DNA of 64,000 nucleotides from Rhodobacteraceae bacterium Alg238-R152 (GTDB lineage: Bacteria; Pseudomonadota; Alphaproteobacteria; Rhodobacterales; Rhodobacteraceae). The stretch spans positions 496,001-560,000 of the forward strand of contig UNRJ01000001.1 in NCBI GenBank assembly GCA_900537125.1, written 5' to 3'. Below the pieces are notes generated by a model. That model made no database searches, was not told the origin of the DNA, and saw nothing but the letters and a program-made list of their open reading frames with translations. Below, one piece after another: positions 54,554 through 63,791 of this stretch (position 1 is the stretch's first letter; every line of letters starts with the position of its first letter). The position numbers and the translations under genes are program-made.

Positions 54554-54601
54554 CTGTCACAAAAAACGACATATGTCATACAGCTGTTACATACGTGTCA
54601 C
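54554..54601 (+). promoter_or_regulatory. Cluster of Pho-box repeats before pstS
   Basis: CTGTCAC at 54554, ATGTCAT at 54573, CTGTTAC at 54584 and GTGTCAC at 54595; the last three recur with the 11-bp period of PhoB half-sites. They lie 77-124 bp before the pstS ATG and imply strong PhoB activation of pstS. Confidence 0.8.
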
Positions 54602-54677
54602 AAAAGCTTTGATCAGGCGCCTTAGACAGCGGCTAGAGACTGTCATTGAACAGTCTGGATCAATTGGAGTTACACTT

Positions 54678-55730
54678 ATGTCCGTCAAACTAACTGCCTC
54701 TGCTCTGGCCATCACGGCCGTTGCTGCCACTTCTGCCGCTGCGCGTGACCAAGTACAGGTCGCTGGTTCTTCGACCGTTCTGCCCTATGCTTCCATTGTC
54801 GCCGAAGCGTTTGGTGAAAACTTCGACTTCCCAACCCCGGTTGTTGAATCCGGTGGGTCTTCTGCTGGTCTGAAGCGTTTCTGCGAAGGTGTTGGCGAAA
54901 ACACCATCGACGTGGCCAATGCCTCCCGCAAGATCAAAGACAAAGAGATCAAAGCATGTGCCGAAGCGGGTGTGACCGACATCATCGAAGTGCGCATTGG
55001 TTATGATGGCATCGTGTTTGCTTCCGACATCAACGGCAACGGTTTTGAATACACCCCAACCGATTGGTTTCTGGCGCTGTCCAACGAGATCCTCGTGGAC
55101 GGTCAAATGGTTGCTAACCCGAACAAAACCTGGGCCGACGTGAACGCAAACTTCCCGGCTCAAGCACTGCAAGCCTTCATTCCTGGCACCAAGCACGGCA
55201 CCCGTGAAGTGTTTGAAGACAAAGTGATCCTGGCGGGCTGTGAAGCCACCGGCGCATTTGACGTGCTGCTGGCAGCAGCCGAAGGCGACACCGACAAAGC
55301 CAAGCACAAAGCGGCTGAAAAAGCCTGTATCTCCCTGCGCACCGACGGCGTGTCCGTGGACATCGACGGCGATTACACCGAGACCCTGGCACGCATCGAA
55401 AGCAACAAAGACGGCATCGGCGTCTTTGGTCTGGCGTTCTATGAGAACAACACCGACAAGCTGCAGGTTGCGACCATGTCCGGCATCGTGCCCTCCACCG
55501 AGAGCATCGCAACCGGTGAATACCCAGTGTCCCGCCCACTGTTCTTCTACGTGAAGAAAGCGCACATCGGCGTGATCCCAGGCCTGAAAGAATTCGCAGA
55601 GTTCTTCATTGCTGACGAAATTGCCGGCGAAGATGGTCCTCTGGCTGAATACGGCCTGGTGTCTGATCCTGAGCTTACCGACACCCAGACCGCAGTTGCA
55701 GACGAAGCTGTGCTCGGCTCCAACATGTAA
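54678..55730 (+). CDS. pstS: Phosphate-binding periplasmic protein PstS
   Basis: 350 residues. A signal peptide (ALAITAVAATSAAAR) directs export, and the mature protein binds phosphate for the PstCAB importer. VAGSSTVLPYASIV (Ser ligands), SGGSSAGLKRFC and NASRKIKD are typical phosphate contacts. Codon use is strongly biased compared with neighbours, consistent with very high induced expression. GGAG precedes ATG 54678; the longer frame to 54546 runs through the Pho boxes and is rejected. Confidence 0.96.
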   Translation: MSVKLTASALAITAVAATSAAARDQVQVAGSSTVLPYASIVAEAFGENFDFPTPVVESGGSSAGLKRFCEGVGENTIDVANASRKIKDKEIKACAEAGVTDIIEVRIGYDGIVFASDINGNGFEYTPTDWFLALSNEILVDGQMVANPNKTWADVNANFPAQALQAFIPGTKHGTREVFEDKVILAGCEATGAFDVLLAAAEGDTDKAKHKAAEKACISLRTDGVSVDIDGDYTETLARIESNKDGIGVFGLAFYENNTDKLQVATMSGIVPSTESIATGEYPVSRPLFFYVKKAHIGVIPGLKEFAEFFIADEIAGEDGPLAEYGLVSDPELTDTQTAVADEAVLGSNM

Positions 55731-55743
55731 TCACTCCTTTGAT

Positions 55744-55771
55744 CGGGCGGCGCGACATTTCGAGCCGCCCG
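55744..55771 (+). terminator. Intercistronic hairpin after pstS
   Basis: CGGGCGGC and GCCGCCCG, an 8-bp stem with a 12-nt loop, between pstS and pstC without a good T tract. It may stabilise the pstS message or stop part of the transcripts, giving more PstS than permease. Confidence 0.6.
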
Positions 55772-55799
55772 GTTGTTTCCTGAACAAAGGCGCCCACAG

Positions 55800-57272
55800 A
55801 TGCCACTTTCCTGGCTTGTCCTATCGGTCCTCTCCCTCGCCGCGGCGGGGTATTTTATTGGACGGATACGTGTTTTGAAATTGGCGGGGGGCGATGTGCG
55901 CGCTCTGCACAGCTTGCCCATCTACTACGGCACCAATGTCGCGGTGAGCGTGGCGGTGCCTGCATTGGCGGTGTTGGTGGTGTGGTTGTTGGCGCAGCCT
56001 ACTCTAATCGAACGCTCCGTGTCGGGCATGATGGCGCCGGAGATGATCCCGGAAGGCTCCAACCTGAACCTGGTGATGTCGGATGTACGCCGCGTGGCGG
56101 ACGGTCTGAACACCGCGATTGCAGGTGGGGCAATGAGCTTGGCTGAAGCCGAGGCGATGGATGCCACTGTTGTGGATGTGCGCGCACGATTGGGTGAGCT
56201 GGGTGTTGCTCTTGGCCAAGATGTACGTCCCGAAGTTCTGGCGGCAGCGAAATCTTATCGAAGCGCAGCCGTGACCGGTAACACATTGCGCACCCTGATT
56301 GTTCTGGCGCTGGCCGTGGTTGGCTTTGGCATTTCTTTCAGCAAAACCAAGCCGGACTATCGTGCCCGCAATGTGGTGGAACGCGCGGTATTGGCGTTGC
56401 TGATGGGCGCGGCCTCGCTGGCGATCCTAACCACCGTGGGCATTGTGCTGTCGATGCTGTTTGAAACCATCAACTTCTTTGGTCTGCACAACTGGCGCGA
56501 CTTCTTCTTTGGCACCACCTGGGCGCCAAACTTCCGTGGCGACAGCGAGTTGTCGATCCTACCACTGCTGTGGGGCACGCTCTATATCTCGTTCATCGCG
56601 TTGCTGGTCGCGGTGCCGGTAGGGCTCTTTGCTGCCATTTACCTCTCGGAGTACGCCGGGCCTAAAACCCGCGCCATCGCCAAGCCACTTTTGGAAATTC
56701 TCGCGGGTATTCCAACGATCGTTTATGGTCTCTTTGCCTTGCTGACGGTCGGGCCATTGCTGGTTAATATGTTTGGCCAAAGTGGCTCTCTGGGCCTGGG
56801 ATGGATGAGTGGAGCCACCTCTGTTTTGACGGCGGGCATTGTGATGGGCATCATGCTGATCCCCTTTGTGAGTTCGCTGTCTGATGACATCATCAACGCG
56901 GTACCGCAAACCATGCGGGATGGCTCGCTTGGCCTTGGCGCAACGCCGAGTGAAACCATCCGCCAAGTTGTGATCCCAGCGGCGTTGCCTGGCATCGTGG
57001 GAGCCATCCTGTTGGCGGCAAGCCGCGCCATTGGCGAGACTATGATTGTGGTGATGGGGGCAGGGGCGATTGCCAAGTTTTCGGCCAACCCGTTTGAAAG
57101 CATGACCACAATCACAACCCGGATTGTGAGCCAATTGACAGGCGACGGCGACTTTTCCAGCCCGGAAACGCTGGTGGCTTTTGCCCTTGGCCTCTCCCTC
57201 TTTGTTCTGACCCTCGGCCTCAATGTGCTGGCGCTCTACATCGTGCGCAAATATCGGGAGCAATACGAATGA
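55800..57272 (+). CDS. pstC: Phosphate ABC transporter permease PstC
   Basis: 490 residues, longer than E. coli PstC (319) because of an N-terminal extension of about 170 residues with extra helices and a periplasmic segment. The transport domain (about 210-490) has six helices and the EAA loop (AVPQTMRDGSLGLGATPSETI, in part). The binding-protein-dependent-permease fold is clear. ATG 55800 is preferred; the earlier TTG 55773 lacks a ribosome-binding site. Long forms are common in alphaproteobacteria. Overlaps pstA by ATGA. Confidence 0.94.
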   Translation: MPLSWLVLSVLSLAAAGYFIGRIRVLKLAGGDVRALHSLPIYYGTNVAVSVAVPALAVLVVWLLAQPTLIERSVSGMMAPEMIPEGSNLNLVMSDVRRVADGLNTAIAGGAMSLAEAEAMDATVVDVRARLGELGVALGQDVRPEVLAAAKSYRSAAVTGNTLRTLIVLALAVVGFGISFSKTKPDYRARNVVERAVLALLMGAASLAILTTVGIVLSMLFETINFFGLHNWRDFFFGTTWAPNFRGDSELSILPLLWGTLYISFIALLVAVPVGLFAAIYLSEYAGPKTRAIAKPLLEILAGIPTIVYGLFALLTVGPLLVNMFGQSGSLGLGWMSGATSVLTAGIVMGIMLIPFVSSLSDDIINAVPQTMRDGSLGLGATPSETIRQVVIPAALPGIVGAILLAASRAIGETMIVVMGAGAIAKFSANPFESMTTITTRIVSQLTGDGDFSSPETLVAFALGLSLFVLTLGLNVLALYIVRKYREQYE

Positions 57273-58618
57273 CCGACGCGACGCAAAACACAGGCGCCGT
57301 TGCGCCCAAAAGCTCGCTGCACACATTGGATGCACGCACCAAGCGCCGCAATGCAGCCGAAAGCCGTTTCAAGCTCTATGGCATGGTCGCGATTGGCATT
57401 GGCCTGCTGATGCTGGTGACGCTGCTCACCACCATCCTGTCCAAAGGGACCGGTGCGTTCACGCAGACCTTTGTGACCATGGAAGTGGATCTGCTGGAAA
57501 GCAAACTGGACAAATCCGGCGAGCGCGATCTGGAGAAGATCAAAAAGGTCACCACCTTTGGCTATGCGCCGTTGATCAAGAGTGCATTTGAGAAAACCGT
57601 GAAAACCCATGGTATGGAGACCGATCTCAAATCCAAAACCATGGCGAAGATCCTGTCTAAATCGGCCGCCAGCCAGCTTCGTAACTATGTGATCGCCAAT
57701 CCGGATCAGATTGGTCAGACCATCGAGTTCCGCTTTCTCGCCAACAGCCGTGTGGACGGCTACATGAAAGGACGTGTGACCCGGGACAGCATTGCCAACG
57801 ACAAGAACATCACGCCGGCACAACTCGATTTTGTGGATCAGTTGATTGAGGTTGGCGCGTTGACGAAAACCTTCAACATCGATTTCATCATTGGTGCCGA
57901 TGCGTCAGATCAGCGTCCGGAAGCCGCCGGGATAGGAGTCGCCATGATGGGCTCTCTGTTTATGATGCTGGTGGTGTTGGCGTTGGCTTTGCCCATTGGT
58001 GTCGCGGCTTCGATCTATCTTGAGGAATTTGCGCCCAAGAACTGGATCACCGACATCATTGAGGTGAACATCTCCAACCTCGCCGCGGTGCCGTCGATTG
58101 TGTTTGGTATTCTGGGGCTGGCGGTGTTCATCAACTATATGCACCTGCCGCAATCGGCGCCGTTGGTCGGTGGTCTGGTGCTGACGCTGATGACGCTGCC
58201 AACCATCATCATCTCCACCCGCGCCGCGTTAAAAGCGGTGCCGCCAAGCATCCGCGATGCAGCATTGGGGGTAGGGGCCTCAAAAATGCAGGCGGTGTTT
58301 CACCATGTGCTGCCGCTGGCCGCACCTGGTATCCTGACCGGCACCATCATCGGTCTCGCTCAGGCGCTTGGGGAGACCGCGCCGCTGCTGCTGATCGGGA
58401 TGATTGGCTTCATTGCCTCCAATATGCCGGAGACCGTGGGCGAGGGGCTGCTGTCGCCAAACTCCGCCATGCCAGCCCAGATTTACGAATGGGCCAAACG
58501 GGCGGACCCGGCCTTCTATGAACGCGCATGGGGCGGCATCATCATTCTCTTGATCTTCCTCATCTCTATGAACACTCTTGCAGTACTCCTGCGCCGCCGG
58601 TTTGAACGCCGGTGGTAA
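57269..58618 (+). CDS. pstA: Phosphate ABC transporter permease PstA
   Basis: 449 residues, again longer than the E. coli protein (296). N-terminal cytoplasmic part and one helix ([21 protein letters not shown], in part), a DUF3333-type periplasmic domain (about 65-205), then the permease domain with the EAA loop ([21 protein letters not shown], in part). Works with PstC and PstB. Start overlaps pstC stop (ATGA). Confidence 0.94.
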   Translation: MTDATQNTGAVAPKSSLHTLDARTKRRNAAESRFKLYGMVAIGIGLLMLVTLLTTILSKGTGAFTQTFVTMEVDLLESKLDKSGERDLEKIKKVTTFGYAPLIKSAFEKTVKTHGMETDLKSKTMAKILSKSAASQLRNYVIANPDQIGQTIEFRFLANSRVDGYMKGRVTRDSIANDKNITPAQLDFVDQLIEVGALTKTFNIDFIIGADASDQRPEAAGIGVAMMGSLFMMLVVLALALPIGVAASIYLEEFAPKNWITDIIEVNISNLAAVPSIVFGILGLAVFINYMHLPQSAPLVGGLVLTLMTLPTIIISTRAALKAVPPSIRDAALGVGASKMQAVFHHVLPLAAPGILTGTIIGLAQALGETAPLLLIGMIGFIASNMPETVGEGLLSPNSAMPAQIYEWAKRADPAFYERAWGGIIILLIFLISMNTLAVLLRRRFERRW

Positions 58619-58635
58619 GCGAAGGAACTCTCTTA

Positions 58636-59433
58636 ATGTATGACACCGCAAAACTGGGGACTGACGTGATCCAGACAACAACCAAAATTTCCGCCCGCAA
58701 TGTGCAAGTTTACTATGGTGACACCCACGCGATCAAAAACGTGAATGTGGACATCGAGGCGAAGTCCGTGACCGCATTTATCGGACCTTCGGGGTGCGGA
58801 AAATCCACATTTCTTCGCTGTATCAATAGGATGAACGATACAATTGATGTATGTCGTGTCGAAGGTGATATCAACATCGACGGCGAAGACATCTATGACA
58901 AACGGGTCGATCCGGTACAGTTGCGCGCCAAAGTTGGCATGGTATTTCAGAAGCCAAACCCGTTCCCAAAGTCGATTTATGACAATATAGCTTACGGGCC
59001 TCGCATTCACGGATTGGCAAAAAACAAATCTGACCTGGATGAAATTGTGGAGAAATCTCTGCGCCGCGGGGCGATTTGGAACGAGGTAAAAGACCGCTTG
59101 CACGCGCCTGGCACAGGGTTGTCAGGTGGTCAGCAACAGCGACTTTGCATTGCGCGTGCCATTGCGACGGAACCAGAAGTTCTGCTGATGGATGAGCCTT
59201 GCTCCGCGCTTGATCCGATTGCAACCGCACAGGTGGAAGAACTGATAGATGAGCTGCGCGATCAGTTCTCGGTGGTAATTGTCACCCATTCCATGCAGCA
59301 AGCCGCTCGTGTGAGCCAGAAAACGGCCTTCTTCCACCTCGGAAACCTTGTGGAGTATGGCGATACGTCCCAGATTTTCACCAACCCAACTGATGAGCGC
59401 ACCGAAAGCTACATCACCGGCCGGATCGGATAA
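58636..59433 (+). CDS. pstB: Phosphate ABC transporter ATP-binding protein PstB
   Basis: 265 residues. Walker [11 protein letters not shown]-loop [18 protein letters not shown] (in part), signature [14 protein letters not shown], Walker [16 protein letters not shown] and switch [11 protein letters not shown]. PstB-specific residues such as KPNPFP are present. ATG 58636, after GAAGGA; a start at 58612 would overlap pstA. Also takes part in signalling to PhoR via PhoU. Confidence 0.97.
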   Translation: MYDTAKLGTDVIQTTTKISARNVQVYYGDTHAIKNVNVDIEAKSVTAFIGPSGCGKSTFLRCINRMNDTIDVCRVEGDINIDGEDIYDKRVDPVQLRAKVGMVFQKPNPFPKSIYDNIAYGPRIHGLAKNKSDLDEIVEKSLRRGAIWNEVKDRLHAPGTGLSGGQQQRLCIARAIATEPEVLLMDEPCSALDPIATAQVEELIDELRDQFSVVIVTHSMQQAARVSQKTAFFHLGNLVEYGDTSQIFTNPTDERTESYITGRIG

Positions 59434-59445
59434 GGAAAGAAAGCC

Positions 59446-60141
59446 ATGAACGACCAACATATTGTTTCCGCCTTTGACCGCGACCTTGAAGGCATTCAGG
59501 CACATGTGATGAAAATGGGTGGACTTGTTGAGGCGGCAATTGGCGAAGCGGCCAATGCGATGTCCACGCGCGACGAAGATCTCGCGGCTCAGGTGAGGGC
59601 AGCTGACAAAGCCATTGATGGGCTTGAAGAATTGATCAACGAACGCTGCGCCAACCTGATTGCACTGCGTGCGCCCGCAGCGGTTGATCTGCGTGTTGTC
59701 CTGTCTGTGATGAAAATTGCTGGCAACCTCGAGCGCATTGGTGACTATGCCAAAAACATGGCCAAGCGCACATCGGTTCTGGTGCATATGGAGCAGGTTG
59801 AGGGCGCCAATGGCTCGCTCAAACGTATGGCGCATGAAGTGCAGCTGATGCTGAAAGACGTGCTGGACGCGTTTATTCAGCGTGATGCGGATCTGGCCCG
59901 TGATGTGCTTGAACGCGATGAGGGCGTCGATCAGATGTACAATGCACTGTTCCGAGAATTCCTGACTTTTATGATGGAAGATCCGCGCTACATCACGCCC
60001 TGTATGCACCTGCATTTCATGGCCAAAAACACCGAACGCATGGGGGATCATGTCACGGCCATCGCGGAGCAGGTGATATATCTAGTGACGGGTGCCATGC
60101 CGGAAGACGCACGTCCCAAAGCCACTCGGCTTGATGCCTAA
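59446..60141 (+). CDS. phoU: Phosphate signalling complex protein PhoU
   Basis: 231 residues, two tandem three-helix PhoU domains (about 15-105 and 120-210). Metal-binding-type ExxxD motifs are seen in LEELINERCANLIALRAP (in part) and ITPCMHLHFMAKNTERMGDH (in part). PhoU shuts off PhoR when phosphate is ample. Located between pstB and phoB, the standard place. Confidence 0.95.
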   Translation: MNDQHIVSAFDRDLEGIQAHVMKMGGLVEAAIGEAANAMSTRDEDLAAQVRAADKAIDGLEELINERCANLIALRAPAAVDLRVVLSVMKIAGNLERIGDYAKNMAKRTSVLVHMEQVEGANGSLKRMAHEVQLMLKDVLDAFIQRDADLARDVLERDEGVDQMYNALFREFLTFMMEDPRYITPCMHLHFMAKNTERMGDHVTAIAEQVIYLVTGAMPEDARPKATRLDA

Positions 60142-60165
60142 CCAAGCTGAATGAGGATAAAGACG

Positions 60166-60855
60166 ATGGCAAAAGATCATCCCACCGTTCTCTTGGTTGA
60201 AGATGAACCAGCGCAACGCGAAGTTCTTAGCTACAATTTACAGGCCGAAGGGTTTGACGTTGAAATAGCCGCTGACGGCGATACCGCCTTACTGATGGTA
60301 CAAGAGGTGCAACCGGACATCATCGTGTTGGACTGGATGCTTCCGGGCATCTCAGGTATCGAGATTTGCCGCCGCCTGAAGACACGAAGTGAAACGCAAA
60401 AAATCCCGGTGATTATGTTGTCTGCACGCTCTGAAGAAGTGGATCGGGTGCGTGGCCTGGAGACAGGTGCAGACGACTATGTTGTAAAGCCGTATTCCGT
60501 GATGGAATTGATGGCGCGGGTGCGAAATCAGCTGCGCCGTGTTCGTCCATCCTCAGTTGGTCAAACGCTGACCTATGAAGACATCATGCTGGACGCTGAA
60601 ACCCACCGGGTCACCCGCAATGACGCAGCACTGCGGCTTGGGCCAACAGAATTTCGATTGCTGGCAACTTTTATGGAGAAACCAGGTCGCGTGTGGAGCC
60701 GGGAACAACTCCTGGACCGTGTTTGGGGCAGGGATATCTATGTCGACAGTCGCACAGTGGACGTGCACATTGGTCGTCTGCGCAAGGCGCTCTGTGTGCA
60801 TGGTGGCGATGATCCACTACGGACGGTGCGCGGTGCCGGATATGCTTTGGGTTAG
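60166..60855 (+). CDS. phoB: Phosphate-regulon response regulator PhoB
   Basis: 229 residues. Receiver domain with acidic pocket VEDEP, phospho-acceptor in IIVLDWMLPG (Asp about 54), KPYS Lys, and OmpR-type winged helix (about 130-228) ending VDVHIGRLRKAL ... GAGYALG. Family length. GAGG 9 nt before ATG 60166; an ATG at 60151 is inside that Shine-Dalgarno stretch and less likely. Phosphorylated by PhoR; binds the Pho boxes found upstream. Confidence 0.96.
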   Translation: MAKDHPTVLLVEDEPAQREVLSYNLQAEGFDVEIAADGDTALLMVQEVQPDIIVLDWMLPGISGIEICRRLKTRSETQKIPVIMLSARSEEVDRVRGLETGADDYVVKPYSVMELMARVRNQLRRVRPSSVGQTLTYEDIMLDAETHRVTRNDAALRLGPTEFRLLATFMEKPGRVWSREQLLDRVWGRDIYVDSRTVDVHIGRLRKALCVHGGDDPLRTVRGAGYALG

Positions 60856-60874
60856 GACAGGCAATCAACAACTT

Positions 60875-60901
60875 AAGGAGCGTGCTTAAAGTGCGCTCTT
60901 T
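60875..60901 (+). terminator. Weak hairpin after phoB
   Basis: AAGGAGCG and CGCTCTTT can pair over 8 bp (one G-U) with an 11-nt loop, 19 bp after the phoB stop. The T tract is only three residues long. Confidence 0.4.
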
Positions 60902-60980
60902 GGTGTTACTCTATTAGGGTACAAAGTTTCTTCCAATAAATGGCTCAGTTGGAAGTAGCGGGCTCCTGTGATGGCTCAAG

Positions 60981-62037
60981 ACTCGTTGCGACGTTTTCCG
61001 CTATCTCAGTATCTCTTCTTTGAAGGCCTCGGTCGGCGTGCGCCACCCAAGGCATTTTCTGGGGGTTCCGTTCAGGCGGTCACAAATCGCCTTCATATTG
61101 CGATTTGAAAGCGCCGCGAGCTGGGTGTCACGAGGCAGATATCGCCGCGCCCGTTTGTTTAGATTCTCAATCGATCCTTTCTGCCAAGGAGCCTGCGGGT
61201 CACAGAACCAGCTTTCCGTGCCAATGCCAGATTGCAATCTGCGCCATTCGCGGAATTCAAAACCGCGGTCAAAAGTGATTGAACGACGTGCTGGTTGGGG
61301 CAGGGGTTCCATCACATCCATCAGCTTGTTCATCAGATGCGTCGAGCTGCGATCATTGTTACGGAACAGGACAGCGAACCGCGTCTTGCGCTCCACCAGA
61401 GACGCCACATTCATGCTGCCTTGCGCGCGCTCAAAGATCATCAGATCACCTTCCCAGTCTCCGAAGGTCTCACGGGTATTCACATGGTCCGGACGTTGAT
61501 GGATGGAGCGATCTGGAGGAAAAACCTGGCCTCTGGGCCGTCTGGCGTAACGAGGTCGTCGTTTCTTGCGTCGGCTGGGCAAGTGCCGAGCCAATTGCTC
61601 GGATTGACCTTCAGGGCTGTAAACATAGGCATAGATCGTTTCGTGACTGATGCGAACTGGTTGCCCGTCATACTCGAGCCGGCCCGCAATCTGTTCTGGC
61701 GTCCATCCTGTTTTCAGGCGCTCAATTACATGGGTACGCAAATCTTCCAGACGGATGAGTTTGCGCCGTCGAGCGCGTCTGGCTTCTGCGAACTTCTGGG
61801 CATTCACGCCATAGTATCCGTCCAGATAAGGCAGTTCGTTGTCTTCAAAGCCATTGCGCTTGATCTCACGATAGATGGTGCTGCGATGCCTGCCGATCTC
61901 AGTTGCAATCTTGCTCACGGGCAATTTCGCGTTCAACATATCTTCAATTGCGCGTCTCTCACGCAGATCCAGCTCTGTGTGCGCCATGTTCAATCTCCTT
62001 GCTTTTCAGCAAGATAGGGGATTTGTCGCAACCCAGT
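60981..62037 (-). mobile_element. IS30-family insertion sequence
   Basis: About 1.06 kb. Both ends share the 8-mer GTTGCGAC (60985-60992) / GTCGCAAC (62025-62032), and a CTATCT further in, giving an imperfect inverted repeat of about 26 bp. The single transposase gene fills the rest. I cannot see a convincing target-site duplication, so the exact outer ends are uncertain. The insertion sits between the pst/pho operon and the damaged luxR-like gene. Confidence 0.8.
61001..61987 (-). CDS. IS30 family transposase
   Basis: 328 residues, full length for the family. N-terminal helix-turn-helix (HTELDLRERRAIEDMLNAKL region; KIATEIGRHRSTIYREIKRN, in part) and a DDE catalytic core with Asp in FGDWEGDLM, Asp in ITFDRGFEF and Glu in KGSIENLNKRARRYLP (in part). 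No internal stop or frameshift, so it may still be active. I start at ATG 61987, 7 nt after AAGGAG; a TTG two codons before is possible. Confidence 0.94.
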   Translation of the reverse strand: MAHTELDLRERRAIEDMLNAKLPVSKIATEIGRHRSTIYREIKRNGFEDNELPYLDGYYGVNAQKFAEARRARRRKLIRLEDLRTHVIERLKTGWTPEQIAGRLEYDGQPVRISHETIYAYVYSPEGQSEQLARHLPSRRKKRRPRYARRPRGQVFPPDRSIHQRPDHVNTRETFGDWEGDLMIFERAQGSMNVASLVERKTRFAVLFRNNDRSSTHLMNKLMDVMEPLPQPARRSITFDRGFEFREWRRLQSGIGTESWFCDPQAPWQKGSIENLNKRARRYLPRDTQLAALSNRNMKAICDRLNGTPRKCLGWRTPTEAFKEEILR

Positions 62038-62378
62038 TTAGAATGTGCCCGGCTCCATTACGTTAGCCGCATAATAAGTATTATGTAAATTACCGAACTG
62101 CGAAGGATCGGAGGGTTTTCCTTACAAGCCAGGTTTCACCACCGGACGACCTTGCTTGCGCGCGGCATAATAGATCAGCCACGATCATACAGAGGTTTCC
62201 GATCAGTTACCGCAAAGAGACAGCTCAACGCAGGCTAGACATCCCACACGTGTTTACTATAATCTTTCTGGCAGTTCATGGGGATGAGCTGTGCGTTAAG
62301 ATACCCCACAAATTGTCTTGGTTCAGATCTGCCACCATTGGCCGCGCAGTTCTGTGTTATGTGTAACAGAGGGTCACG
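62038..62378. other. Intergenic stretch next to the insertion sequence
   Basis: About 340 bp with no intact gene. A minus-strand frame at 62122-62184 ends AARKQGRPVVKPGL-stop, which looks like the C-terminal tail of a lost protein but is too short to assign. Otherwise AT-richer than the surroundings. The promoter of the luxR-like gene should lie near 62300-62370. Confidence 0.45.
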
Positions 62379-63171
62379 ATGAACGACACGATCGACTACA
62401 TCGAAAAAATTATGAACCAGACTAGCCTTGAGGCGCTCTGGGACGTTCACTGCGCAAAAATGCAGTCTTTTGGCTTTGACAAAATCATCTACGGATACAC
62501 CAATTACCGAAGCGGTATGTCACTTGGCGATGTGGAAGACTTCTTTATCCTCTCAACCTACGATCGAGACTACCTTGATGAGTTTATTGGTGGCGGTCTC
62601 TATTTCAATGGCCCCATGATGAAATGGACATTGGAGAATGCAGGCGCGCAAAGCTGGCGCTTGGCCCGCGAGGCCTATGATGCTGATACACTTTCTGAGA
62701 AGCAACGCCAGGTTTTTGAATTCAATCAAGACTACGGTCTGGAATGAATTCAATCAAGACTACGGTCTGGAAGCGGGGTATACGGTCAGTTTCCCCACGG
62801 TTTCGTCTCGCACCAAAGGAGCCATTTCCCTGGGGGCGCGATCTGGCGTAACACAGGAGTCGCTTGATGCGTTGTGGGAAAAGTCGGGACGCGACATTGC
62901 TTTGATCAACAATGTGGCACATTTAAAAATCCAGTCCCTGCCCTACGACAACCCAGAGCGCGAACTCACCAGCCGTCAGCGTGAAGTGCTTGAATGGGTT
63001 GGAGATGGTAAAACAATTCAAGACATTGCGCTTTTGATCGGACGCACGCCGGCGACGGTTGAGAAGCATTTGCGGCTGGCGCGTGATGCGATGAATGTTG
63101 AGACAACGGCCCAAGCCTTGCTCAAAGCGACCTTCATGCGGCAAATTTACTTGCTTGAAGGCCCCAGCTGA
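62379..63171 (+). pseudogene. LuxR-type regulator disrupted by a 28-bp tandem duplication
   Basis: Residues from ATG 62379 (after GAGG) form an autoinducer-binding-like domain (SFGFDKIIYGYTNYRSG; LTDF-type FFILSTYDRDYLDEF) and stop at a TGA at 62745-62747. The second half, in another frame, carries the rest of that domain and a GerE/LuxR helix-turn-helix (ELTSRQREVLEWVGDG; TPATVEKHLRLARDAM). The junction is an exact 28-bp tandem repeat (62717-62744 and 62745-62772). Removing one copy joins both parts into one frame of 254 codons. No luxI gene is in the window. Function as a truncated protein is possible but unsupported. Confidence 0.85.
62717..62772 (+). repeat. Exact 28-bp tandem duplication
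   Basis: Two identical 28-bp units, 62717-62744 and 62745-62772 (unit begins TGAATTCAATCAAGAC). Since 28 is not a multiple of three, the copy shifts the frame and creates the TGA at 62745-62747. Confidence 0.97.
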
Positions 63172-63289
63172 CGCATAATAGCGTCACTAGTATGGTATCC
63201 CTGACTTGTTGGTTAAGCGTCAGAATGTCAAAATGACATGGTTCCGTGAGTGGTGGCTTTGGCCTTTGGAACATATCGACTTTGACCTT

Positions 63290-63448
63290 CGTAATATCGA
63301 AGCTCTCTGGGTCGACCGGTAATCAACCCGGTGTCGGTGCTCGGTCTATTTTGGCCGGGACCTGACATTTTTCGGTGGTCTCCCCATCCCCATGTTTTGG
63401 AGACCTGAGAAAAGAAACGGCGTCATCTTCGGGTGGCGTCGTTTTTTT
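63290..63448 (+). ncRNA. Candidate structured RNA ending at a strong terminator
   Basis: An unassigned region with several strong helices: ACCGG/CCGGT around 63318, a 7-bp GGTCTCC/GGAGACC stem near 63377-63403, and a final terminator hairpin. No coding frame fits. It could be a small RNA or a leader of the following broken gene. The 5' end is a guess. No known family recognised. Confidence 0.35.
63417..63448 (+). terminator. Strong rho-independent terminator
   Basis: ACGGCGTCATC and GGTGGCGTCGT pair over 11 bp (three G-U pairs) around a TTCG tetraloop, followed by seven T residues (63442-63448). The nearest upstream plus-strand gene ends 245 bp earlier, so it likely ends a separate short transcript. 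Confidence 0.88.
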
Positions 63449-63460
63449 GAGATCTGTTGT

Positions 63461-63735
63461 ATGGTTTCTGATCAAAGACTTTTATTTTTCGTCACGGCGA
63501 AACTTATTGGAATGCTGAATCTCGTAAGCAAGGCCGCCTTGACTCCTCGCTGACGCAGAGAGGACGCCAACAAGCCAGAGACTACGCACTTGCATTAGAC
63601 CGGCTCCAAATCCTTGGCGACAGTGTGACCATTTTTGCCAGTCCCTTGGGGCACGTCAAAGAGACTGTTGAAATCATGCTGACGGAGCTTGATCTGGAGG
63701 ATACTCGCCAAGCGCTACATGCATCCCTGCCCCAA
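63461..63735 (+). pseudogene. Histidine phosphatase family remnant
   Basis: ATG 63461 opens MVSDQRLLFFV, then the frame must shift to continue RHGETYWNAESRKQGRLDSS, the phosphoglycerate-mutase/histidine-phosphatase catalytic motif, and LTQRGRQQARDYALALDRLQ. A net loss of bases at about 63494 breaks the gene between FFV and RHG. The family needs about 190 residues, including a second His and a Glu region; here sequence similarity ends near 63720, at the tsf terminator. So it is both frameshifted and 3'-truncated. Confidence 0.75.
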
Positions 63736-63738
63736 CCA

Positions 63739-63769
63739 CAAAAAAGGCCGCCCCGAATGGAGCGGCCTT
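63739..63769 (-). terminator. Terminator of tsf
   Basis: In the minus direction AAGGCCGCTCC and GGGGCGGCCTT form an 11-bp stem with a 4-nt loop, followed by TTTTTT. It lies 22 bp after the tsf stop. Confidence 0.9.
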
Positions 63770-63791
63770 CTCAAAATTTGTGCGGTCGGGC

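Noticed and set aside
60981-62037. Target-site duplication of the IS30 element
   Set aside because: Flanking 2-4 bases on the two sides do not match in any framing I tried.
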